Of a DNA stretch of 5,580 bases, positions 1 through 5,580 are shown one piece after another. The stretch is from Rickettsiales bacterium. GTDB taxonomy: Bacteria; Pseudomonadota; Alphaproteobacteria; Rickettsiales; UBA1997. Position 1 is the first letter of the stretch. Each line of letters opens with the position of its first letter. Location: positions 1 through 5,580 of the forward strand of contig CANDYP010000094.1 of the NCBI GenBank assembly GCA_947425005.1, in the 5' to 3' direction. The notes under the pieces were generated by a model, which was given only the letters and a program-made list of their open reading frames with translations, ran no database searches and was not told the DNA's origin. The position numbers and the translations under genes were made by a program.

Positions 1-35
1 CCCCCCTGACAAGGGGGGTAGGGGGGTTTCTCGTC
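1..35 (+). repeat. G/C-run palindromic repeat, left copy
   Basis: This repeat starts at the first base of the window. It has a 7-bp stem (CCCCCCT at 1-7 with AGGGGGG at 12-18) around a GACA loop, then TA, a second run of six G (21-26) and a short T run. Positions 1-29 are identical to the reverse complement of 5549-5577, and the match continues to position 35 with one mismatch. The order stem-loop, TA, G run, T's is shared with the two copies inside hisG, so I treat all four as one family. It lies 41 bases before the selO start and could form a hairpin in the selO leader or at the end of an upstream gene outside the window. Confidence 0.9.
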
Positions 36-75
36 CCAGCTTCAATCCGCTCAAAACCCAAAATCATAAAAAACC

Positions 76-1527
76 GTGAAATTTTCCTCACTCAAATTCA
101 GTAATCATTTCGAAAAACTCGGTCCCGATTTTTTCTCCAAAATCACTCCCACTCCCCTAGAAAATAGTTTCGTCGCCGCTTACAGCTCTCAAGCCTGCCA
201 CCTTCTAAATCTCGACGAAGAAGAATTCTCCAACCCCGCTTTTTGCGATTTTATTTCCACCAAAAAACCTCACCCCAATTTCTGCAATCTAGCAATGCTT
301 TACGCCGGACATCAGTTCGGCCATTTCGTACCGCAGCTTGGCGACGGGCGCGCCGCTTTACTGGCGCAAATCACTAATCAGAAAAATGAAAGTTGGGATT
401 TAGTCCTGAAGGGCTGCGGGTTAACGCCCTACTCCCGCATGGGCGACGGCAAGGCAGTTCTGCGTTCGTCGATTCGCGAATTTTTGATTTCGGAAGCAAT
501 GTTCAATTTAGGAATTCCCACTTCGCGTGCCCTTTGCCTAATCGCCTCGCCCCAAAAAATTCACCGGGACGGAATGGAAAAAGCAGCGCAGATTATTCGC
601 CTGGCGCCGAGCCACATCAGGTTCGGCACCTTTGAAGTTTTCTTTCACCGCAAGCAAAATGAGCAAATAAAAATTCTCGCCGATTACGTAATTGAACAAA
701 ATTTCCCCGAGCTAAAAAACCGCAAAAATAAATATTCAGAATTTTTGGTAGCAGTTGTCGAGTCAACAGCCCAGCTCATTGCCAAGTGGCAGGCCTTCGG
801 ATTTTGCCACGGAGTTTTAAACACCGACAACATGTCAATCCTCGGAATCACCTTCGATTACGGCCCTTTTGGATTTTTAGACGAATACAATCCGCACCAC
901 ATCTGCAACAGCTCTGACCACCAAGGGCGCTACTCTTTCGCCAATCAGCCTGCAATCGGATTTTGGAATTTGTACGCTTTTGCAATTACACTTTCGAGTT
1001 TGGTTTCGACGGAAGAGCAACAAAAGATTTTAGGAAATTACGAGAAAATTTTTCTGAAAGAATACCACAAGCTAATGGCAGCTAAGCTAGGATTTGCCGA
1101 GGCGGACGCCGAGGAAAGTAAGGATGTAAAAAAACTGATTTACGAAGTTTTGGACTTGCTGGCGCAGCACAAAATTGATTACACCAAATTTTTTCGTGAT
1201 TTGTCTGAAGCGGGCCACGTTACCCCAGCGCATTCCGGGACCAATTTCACAAATTGGCTCAATCAATATTCGCTACTTTTAAAAACCCAAAACATCTCGG
1301 AAGCGGCGCGCCAAAAATTAATGAAGCAATCCAATCCAAAATTTATTTTACGAAATCATTTGCTCCAAACCGCCATTCAAAAAGCCGATTTGGAGAATGA
1401 TTTTTCTGAGGTGAAGCTGTTGCAAAAAATAATGAGCCGACCTTTTGACGAGCAAACCGAAAATGAAATTTACGCCAATCCTGCGCCAGCCTGGGCTAAA
1501 GAAATCAAGATCTCTTGCTCTAGCTAG
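76..1527 (+). CDS. selO: SelO/YdiU family protein adenylyltransferase (AMPylase)
   Basis: SelO is a pseudokinase-fold enzyme that binds ATP in a flipped orientation and transfers AMP to Ser, Thr or Tyr of target proteins; in E. coli it is linked to redox stress. The 483-residue product matches the bacterial family length. Visible motifs are YAGHQFG (76-82), QLGDGR (87-92), LKGCGLTPYSRMGDG (111-125), RLAPSHIRFG (175-184), NTDNMS (249-254) and FDYGPFGFLD (260-269). Residues matching the known active site, one position lower than in the Pseudomonas enzyme, are K112, E135, R175, R182, D251, N252 and D261. C277 and C481 (C-terminal ISCSS) correspond to the E. coli pair that forms a regulatory disulfide. 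The start is GTG at 76: an in-frame TAA lies at 67-69 and the N-terminus aligns with the E. coli protein. No Shine-Dalgarno sequence is visible. The gene ends with TAG and is not a selenoprotein. Physiological targets cannot be read from the sequence. Confidence 0.96.
   Translation: MKFSSLKFSNHFEKLGPDFFSKITPTPLENSFVAAYSSQACHLLNLDEEEFSNPAFCDFISTKKPHPNFCNLAMLYAGHQFGHFVPQLGDGRAALLAQITNQKNESWDLVLKGCGLTPYSRMGDGKAVLRSSIREFLISEAMFNLGIPTSRALCLIASPQKIHRDGMEKAAQIIRLAPSHIRFGTFEVFFHRKQNEQIKILADYVIEQNFPELKNRKNKYSEFLVAVVESTAQLIAKWQAFGFCHGVLNTDNMSILGITFDYGPFGFLDEYNPHHICNSSDHQGRYSFANQPAIGFWNLYAFAITLSSLVSTEEQQKILGNYEKIFLKEYHKLMAAKLGFAEADAEESKDVKKLIYEVLDLLAQHKIDYTKFFRDLSEAGHVTPAHSGTNFTNWLNQYSLLLKTQNISEAARQKLMKQSNPKFILRNHLLQTAIQKADLENDFSEVKLLQKIMSRPFDEQTENEIYANPAPAWAKEIKISCSS
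1524..1527. other. Convergent stop-codon overlap (CTAG)
   Basis: The palindrome CTAG supplies TAG to selO (1525-1527, + strand) and TAG to the virB6-like gene (1526-1524, - strand). The two convergent genes therefore overlap by four bases and have no intergenic space. I see no hairpin with a T run around the junction, so no intrinsic terminator separates them and read-through in either direction would give antisense RNA. Confidence 0.95.
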
Positions 1528-4500
1528 GGCGCTGAAGGAGGCGACCCCGAAGGAGGCGGCGCTGAAGGAGCTGGGCCTGAGGAACCCGCAGAAGACGAGG
1601 ACGAAGTTGAGGAGCCCGGACCCGCAGAAGACGAAACTGCATTAGAAGAAGGGGTTGAGGCGCTTGAAGTACTACTTCCCGCACCAAGAGTGCTTCCAAC
1701 CGTATTGGCCCCACTCCTCACAGCACCTCCAGAACCTGCCCCAGTTTTACCCTTACTCCCCAGCGCAGCCAAGCCGCTTAGAACCGCACCACCTCCACTC
1801 ATTAGAGCAGGAGCAACATTCTTCCTCAGCATTCCAGCTCCCCTCTTCTGAATGCCCCTTGCGACGTCTCCAGCCTTACCAATCATTGCGGCAGCTGACA
1901 TGCTGTTGCTTGTCAAGGCCTCACCTCCGACCAACTCTTTCGCCAGCCCGGTAATCTGATCCAAAAATTGCGACAGAATAAAAAGTAAAATCGCCGCCTT
2001 CATTAGAGAGGTGATTTTGGTTTGGTTAATTTCTGCCAAAACCGGCAGACCTATTCCAAGCATTTTAAGTTCGTCGTAAGTTTTAACCAAAGTGCTTGGC
2101 GTGCCCGGAAGTACTGGCGGATTAAAGATGCAGTAAATGCTGGTATCCTTGGCCGCGCCTTCGCAAACAATTTGTTTGGGCACACCCTTGCCGTCACCTC
2201 TGAAAGTGGCGTCGCCAATGACGACGTTGTCGAATATTGTCAGCATTACCCCCAAATAGGCGAAGAGAATCATTGGCTGCAGCGCGAAACCCAAAATCTG
2301 TTTCCACCATTTTTCAAACATTCCTTTGGTTTTGTTGAACATTACCAATGTGACCATTATTGGCGACACGTAAGACAGGATCACAATCACCATTACCGAC
2401 ATTAAGAAAATGTGCAGCGCCCGAATCGTCATTGCGATTAGGAAAAAGGCGAAGACAAAAGTAGCAATGAAGAAGACGACTCCCGCCCCGCCAGTGAAGA
2501 GCCCCGCGGCAATCATCATTACTAAATTTGGCACTGAGACTTCTATTCCAAAGCCCAAAGCTCGCGCAATTTTGCAATCCAGAGTGTCCCAAATTACGAG
2601 GTAATCTTTTCCTGGGGGGTAGGCTGGGTAATCGTATTTAGTGGCCTCGTTACTGTCGGCGTAATTAAATTTTGGAAATTGGCAGCCGTCTAGTTTGGAA
2701 GGATTGGTGACGCCGGTGTTGCCGGCAACCGAGGTTGTGGTGTAAACGTCCACGGAATCCGTAGAAGCCCTGCCGGTTGGAGCAGGTGCTGTAGTGGTGG
2801 AAGAGACGTTAGAATGGTCGTTTGGATCAAACCCAAACATCATTTGCGCCAGCTGAGTCGAACTGCCGACAATGCCATTCATTAAGTTGGCTTGCCAGCC
2901 GTCGCCTACCGCGAAATACATTACCAGGGCAATCTTCACCACGTAAGGAAGAAGTTGTTTTTTGGTAATCGGAGTTGCGCCAATCAGCGCCATTGCGCCA
3001 AATAAAATGATCGAGATGGTTAGAGCCATCTTGACCGCGCTCTGCAAACCATTTTGTACTTTTACAAAAAATGAATCACCGGACTGACCCAAGCTTTTCT
3101 GGTAAGCGGCTAAATTGTCTCCCTCTTTGTATTTGTAACCACTCTTACAAACCCCGTCCACATTCGCTCTCTCGGTGGAATCGTTACATTCGGAATGGCC
3201 CGCTGTGTTAAAAAATACATTCTGCATTGTTTCTTTAAAGCACTGCGCCATTGGGGCGGAGAAGCCACGATTGTTGATTGGAAGCAAGTTCGATTCGTAG
3301 CCGTAAACATTCTGGGAATCACCTTTTAAATCTTTACAGGAGGAGTCGAAGTAACCGCCTTCCAAGCTGCTTTGCACAACGTAAGGCTTGATCGGCAGCT
3401 TGGAGCAGTGGGCCATGTGCTGGCAATAATTTGTCTTTGAGGCCAGGTCGTTGGGATCGGAATAGTCGGCGGTTTCAGTGCCGCCGCCCAGCGGGTGATT
3501 GTAAGGACAGGCGGAGTAAGTTTTGGCACAAGCGTAATTGGATGCCTCCCGGCTGGCGTAGGCGTCAAACCAGACGCCATTAACATTACATCTGGATCCG
3601 ATCTCGCAAAATACGTGGTCGTAAGTACTGGCCGGACCAGCGACATCGGCAGCGTTCTCAATACAAACTGTGCTCTGACTTCTTTTAGTGCAGCAATCGT
3701 AAGCCGCTTGCCCGGCTTTAAGATCAGCGTCCGAACCTCTAGCCATTAAAAAGCGGTAACAAGCAAATACCGGAGCCAGCCCCGGACCCGTCACGTAATA
3801 CCTTTGATTGTCGTCGTCGTAGCCAAGAGTTGCATTTCTGGTAGGCCCGCTCCAGCTAGGATTTTTGCACGCACCCGGGCCACTGTCTTTAAACTCCACT
3901 CCTCCAAAAATGTATTCCCGGTAGTCAGCGTTACTTAGCTTGAAATCAGCTGCTGCAGCGGTTCCGCCTGGTTTGAACTTATTTTCAACTTGGTATTTGT
4001 GAGAATCTGAGTAGTTGCTTCTAACCCAAGTGCCGTTGTCGTCGTGCTCGTTGTTTGCGTTAACTTTGTCCCAAGTTAACCAGTCGTGACCGCAGATTCT
4101 GGCTTTTTTGTAAGCCCCTTGCGCAACGCCGTACATTATTCCGAGCGTTACAACAGATGCTGAAACTGCTGCGACGTAAGAACCAAGTGCCGGACAACAT
4201 CTAGCCACATCGGCAGCAGCAAGAATAGCACCAGGACTTGCAGGGCCACCAGCCGTTGCAAGCGTTGCGTATTCCACGCTTCTTGAGGCGCATTGCGTGC
4301 CTCGAAGCACCGTACTAACCAGAATGCCCGGGGTTAACACTGGAAGATCCGCGTTGGCAGCCCTGTTCGCGACGAACTCTGCACTAATACGTCCGGCGCC
4401 CAGCGGGTTCGTTGCGACACACATGCTTTCCGAAAATTTACCGGCCGCCAGCATCAGCGCGCCCACCCCAGACATGAAGGAGGCGCAAGCACCGTTGGAG

Positions 4501-4751
4501 AATTCCCAATTAATGTCTTCGTTTGATCCGAAAGGGTCGAATTGCAACACGTCTTTTCTGTGACTTCCGGGATGCCCTACGTAAGGCTCTTGCCACCCAC
4601 CACCTTCACATCTTTTGGTGTCACTGTCCCAATGCATCTCGCGCACACCTTCGTACGTCTGCGCCTGCGCGCTAAGCGGCACCAGCACGGGCACCGCCAG
4701 TGCGAACAACATCAAGTAACTAGCGATTATTTTGGGGAACCTACGCTTCAT
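1524..4751 (-). CDS. virB6: Large VirB6/TrbL-family type IV secretion inner-membrane protein
   Basis: This is a polytopic channel component of a type IV secretion system, resembling the oversized VirB6 proteins of the Rickettsiales rvh system. Numbered from ATG 4751 (1075 residues), residues 1-30 form a Sec signal peptide: basic MKRR, a hydrophobic core and an AQA cleavage site. Residues 31-560 form an exported domain with 22 cysteines, with one hydrophobic stretch near 189-212. Further membrane segments lie near 573-592, 600-618, 741-804 (about three), 819-840 and 916-933. The segment FEKWWKQILGFALQP (812-826) is the most VirB6-like motif. From about 945 the chain is Ala/Gly/Ser-rich and ends in a Ser/Pro tail. 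A TTG immediately upstream (4754-4752) is in frame, but the ATG is the better start. The start overlaps hisG by 11 bases and there is no Shine-Dalgarno sequence, suggesting coupling. No other rvh gene is visible, so whether it works in a complete system is unknown. Confidence 0.88.
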   Translation of the reverse strand: MKRRFPKIIASYLMLFALAVPVLVPLSAQAQTYEGVREMHWDSDTKRCEGGGWQEPYVGHPGSHRKDVLQFDPFGSNEDINWEFSNGACASFMSGVGALMLAAGKFSESMCVATNPLGAGRISAEFVANRAANADLPVLTPGILVSTVLRGTQCASRSVEYATLATAGGPASPGAILAAADVARCCPALGSYVAAVSASVVTLGIMYGVAQGAYKKARICGHDWLTWDKVNANNEHDDNGTWVRSNYSDSHKYQVENKFKPGGTAAAADFKLSNADYREYIFGGVEFKDSGPGACKNPSWSGPTRNATLGYDDDNQRYYVTGPGLAPVFACYRFLMARGSDADLKAGQAAYDCCTKRSQSTVCIENAADVAGPASTYDHVFCEIGSRCNVNGVWFDAYASREASNYACAKTYSACPYNHPLGGGTETADYSDPNDLASKTNYCQHMAHCSKLPIKPYVVQSSLEGGYFDSSCKDLKGDSQNVYGYESNLLPINNRGFSAPMAQCFKETMQNVFFNTAGHSECNDSTERANVDGVCKSGYKYKEGDNLAAYQKSLGQSGDSFFVKVQNGLQSAVKMALTISIILFGAMALIGATPITKKQLLPYVVKIALVMYFAVGDGWQANLMNGIVGSSTQLAQMMFGFDPNDHSNVSSTTTAPAPTGRASTDSVDVYTTTSVAGNTGVTNPSKLDGCQFPKFNYADSNEATKYDYPAYPPGKDYLVIWDTLDCKIARALGFGIEVSVPNLVMMIAAGLFTGGAGVVFFIATFVFAFFLIAMTIRALHIFLMSVMVIVILSYVSPIMVTLVMFNKTKGMFEKWWKQILGFALQPMILFAYLGVMLTIFDNVVIGDATFRGDGKGVPKQIVCEGAAKDTSIYCIFNPPVLPGTPSTLVKTYDELKMLGIGLPVLAEINQTKITSLMKAAILLFILSQFLDQITGLAKELVGGEALTSNSMSAAAMIGKAGDVARGIQKRGAGMLRKNVAPALMSGGGAVLSGLAALGSKGKTGAGSGGAVRSGANTVGSTLGAGSSTSSASTPSSNAVSSSAGPGSSTSSSSSAGSSGPAPSAPPPSGSPPSAP
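1530..1574 (-). repeat. 15-base tandem repeat encoding PSxxP tail of the VirB6-like protein
   Basis: GAAGGAG occurs at 1534-1540, 1549-1555 and 1564-1570, exactly 15 bases apart. Read on the minus strand this gives the C-terminal units PSAPP, PSGSP and PSAP just before the stop codon. Slightly upstream in the gene, a 15-base direct repeat (1584-1598 and 1620-1634) has a 36-base spacing and lies in the Ser-rich part of the same tail. Both periods are multiples of three, so changes in copy number would keep the frame. This looks like a low-complexity tail that has grown by slippage. Confidence 0.75.
4741..4751 (-). other. hisG/virB6 11-base gene overlap, probable translational coupling
   Basis: The ATG of the virB6-like gene (4751-4749) lies inside the last codons of hisG, whose TAG is at 4743-4741. 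The two frames share ATGAAGCGTAG. The sequence before the ATG is A/T-rich, without an AGGAG-like motif, so ribosomes finishing hisG probably help initiate virB6. Coupling is inferred from the overlap; only the overlap itself is seen. Confidence 0.75.
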
Positions 4752-5517
4752 CAAAAATTTTTATTAGCTGATTTATTTCTTCATTCGAGACTTTGAACGA
4801 AGCGCGATTGACGACTAAATGAGAACTCACATCCAAGATTTTTTGCAGCTCAACCATTTGATTTTCCACCAAAGTTTTTCCGGTGCTAACTAAATCTAAA
4901 ATAAAATCGCACAAATTTAGTTGTGACGCAATTTCGATTGAGCCGTTGAGTTTAATGGCCTCAACCTGGATCCCCAAATTCGAAAAATAATTCTCTGCAA
5001 TCGAAGTGTATTTGGTGGCAATGCGGATGTGGCTCTTATTTTTAAGAAAATCAGGAATCATTTCGTGGCAGCCCGTCGTTGCGTTAGCACGACCTCCCCC
5101 TTTGAAAAAGGGGGCTGGGGGGATTGTTGGATCAGCTGCGTTAGCACGACCTCCCCCTTTGAAAAAGGGGGCTAGGGGGATTGTTGGAGAAATTTTCGCC
5201 GCTAGCGAGAGACGACATTTGCCGATTCCCAAATCCAAAACGGGGAAAATTTCTGGGACAAGATTTTTTTGGGAAAATTCTTCTAACACGTCGGAGCCAC
5301 AAATGCCTAAATCCGCCGCGCCGAATTTGACAAAAGTAGCGACGTCGAAACTGCGCACTTGCACTAGATCCAGATTTTTTCGGTTCGTCGAAAAAACCAA
5401 TTTACGCGACGAGCCGTCGAAGAATTCTTTCTCCGGAATTAAATTTATTTTCGCAAAAAGTGGCTTGAGATCCTCAAGAATCCGCCCCTTCGGCACTGCC
5501 ATTAAAAGTTTTTTCAT
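4741..5517 (-). CDS. hisG: ATP phosphoribosyltransferase, short form, with in-frame repeat insertion
   Basis: HisG catalyses the first step of histidine synthesis, joining ATP and PRPP to give N1-phosphoribosyl-ATP in the cytoplasm. The 258-residue product shows the family features: AVPKGRI near the start (7-13), GAADLGICGSD (66-76), DLGIGKCRLSLA (95-106), RIATKYTSIAENYF (165-178), KLNGSIE (189-195) and the PRPP-binding loop DLVSTGKTL (208-216), then VNRASFK (236-242). The PROSITE-type signature is present with two deviations that I noted (N201 for Gly, C203 for a small residue). Without the inserted residues 111-146 the chain is about 220 residues, which fits the short form. That form lacks the C-terminal regulatory domain and needs HisZ, which is not in this window. 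The insertion holds two 19-residue repeats between the CRLSLA strand and the HIRIATKY strand. The start ATG at 5517-5515 fits the family N-terminus; no Shine-Dalgarno sequence is visible. Whether the enzyme is active is not shown by the sequence. Confidence 0.95.
   Translation of the reverse strand: MKKLLMAVPKGRILEDLKPLFAKINLIPEKEFFDGSSRKLVFSTNRKNLDLVQVRSFDVATFVKFGAADLGICGSDVLEEFSQKNLVPEIFPVLDLGIGKCRLSLAAKISPTIPLAPFFKGGGRANAADPTIPPAPFFKGGGRANATTGCHEMIPDFLKNKSHIRIATKYTSIAENYFSNLGIQVEAIKLNGSIEIASQLNLCDFILDLVSTGKTLVENQMVELQKILDVSSHLVVNRASFKVSNEEINQLIKIFDEA
5081..5130 (-). repeat. Palindromic repeat inside hisG, copy A
   Basis: A 50-base unit with an 8-bp perfect stem (CCCCCTTT at 5096-5103, AAAGGGGG at 5107-5114) and a GAA loop, followed by CT, a G run and ATTGTTGG, and preceded by GCGTTAGCACGACCT. 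It differs from copy B at one base (CTG here, CTA in B). Read on the minus strand it encodes PTIPPAPFFKGGGRANA (residues 130-146 of HisG). It belongs to the same stem-loop plus G-run family as the repeats at the window ends. Confidence 0.93.
5138..5187 (-). repeat. Palindromic repeat inside hisG, copy B
   Basis: The second 50-base unit lies in direct orientation 57 bases (19 codons) from copy A, with ATCAGCT between them. The stem is 5153-5160 with 5164-5171. Read on the minus strand it encodes PTIPLAPFFKGGGRANA (residues 111-127 of HisG). The 49/50 identity and the frame-preserving period suggest one insertion followed by a recent tandem duplication. Both stem-loops would form strong hairpins within the hisG-virB6 transcript. 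Confidence 0.93.
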
Positions 5518-5542
5518 TTTTTTAAAATTATTCTGAGTTCGT

Positions 5543-5577
5543 GACGAAAAACCCCCCTACCCCCCTTGTCAGGGGGG
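5543..5577 (-). repeat. G/C-run palindromic repeat, right copy (inverted)
   Basis: This is the inverted partner of the repeat at 1-35: 29 bases are identical, and 34 of 35 over the extended match. On the minus strand it reads C6, TGACAA, G6, TA, G6, then five T's (5551-5547). It sits 25 bases upstream of the hisG start. The hairpin plus T run could act as a weak intrinsic terminator for a leftward gene lying beyond the window, or as a structured leader for hisG. No convincing promoter is visible between it and hisG. Confidence 0.9.
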
Positions 5578-5580
5578 CTT

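Noticed and set aside
1510..1527. Selenocysteine codon at the C-terminus of SelO, as in animal SelO
   Set aside because: The end reads TGC TCT AGC TAG, with Cys and no in-frame TGA, so this is an ordinary Cys-containing bacterial form.
1655..2405. Open frames of 99 and 127 codons on the plus strand opposite virB6
   Set aside because: They are antisense to a continuous VirB6-like frame and have no recognisable domains; composition shadows are the simplest explanation.
2610..2632. G-run sequence resembling another copy of the palindromic repeat
   Set aside because: It has a GGGGGGTAGG stretch but no matching C run or stem, and it encodes an ordinary part of the VirB6-like protein.
4752..4754. 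TTG as the start of the virB6-like gene
   Set aside because: An ATG follows immediately and gives a normal signal peptide starting MKRR; the TTG adds only one residue.
5081..5187. Possible CRISPR array from two near-identical repeats with a short spacer
   Set aside because: There are only two copies, the spacer is 7 bases, and both are read in frame within hisG. A tandem-duplicated palindromic element explains this better.
5006..5536. 176-codon open frame on the plus strand opposite hisG
   Set aside because: It is fully antisense to a gene with clear HisG motifs and its product resembles no family I know. It is open by chance and because the repeat lacks stops in several frames.
5518..5542. 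Promoter for hisG (AATAAT as a -10 element)
   Set aside because: No -35-like hexamer is found at a normal distance because the G run of the repeat occupies that region. The A/T-rich leader alone is too weak to call a promoter.

Overview
The window carries three protein genes on both strands and four copies of one G/C-run palindromic repeat family. The best-supported source is an alphaproteobacterium of the Rickettsiales type. The main evidence is a very large VirB6/TrbL-family protein with a signal peptide, a Cys-rich exported N-terminal domain and a polytopic core, an architecture I associate with the Rickettsiales vir homologue (rvh) type IV secretion system. A hisG gene would be unusual for a classical obligate intracellular Rickettsiales, most of which lack histidine synthesis. 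It points instead to a less reduced, environmental or Deianiraea-like lineage. The lineage call is inference, not proof.

Layout: a G/C-run repeat at 1-35; selO (protein AMPylase, + strand, 76-1527); a virB6-like gene (- strand, 4751-1524) that converges on selO with both stop codons inside one CTAG; hisG (- strand, 5517-4741), whose 3' end overlaps the virB6 start by 11 bases; and an inverted copy of the left-end repeat at 5543-5577. All long reading frames on the opposite strands are shadows of these genes. No gap exceeds 80 bases.

The most unusual structure is inside hisG. Two near-identical 50-base copies of the palindromic repeat family lie in tandem with a 57-base period. They are read in frame and add two 19-residue repeats to the middle of ATP phosphoribosyltransferase without breaking the frame. 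The window ends carry diverged members of the same family in inverted orientation. This resembles the coding-sequence insertions of Rickettsia palindromic elements, but the sequence type is different.

How the genes relate: hisG and virB6 look like one transcription unit (leftward) with probable translational coupling, although histidine synthesis and secretion have no obvious functional link. selO is a separate rightward unit that meets the other with no intergenic space. None of the three starts has a recognisable Shine-Dalgarno sequence; all have A/T-rich leaders.
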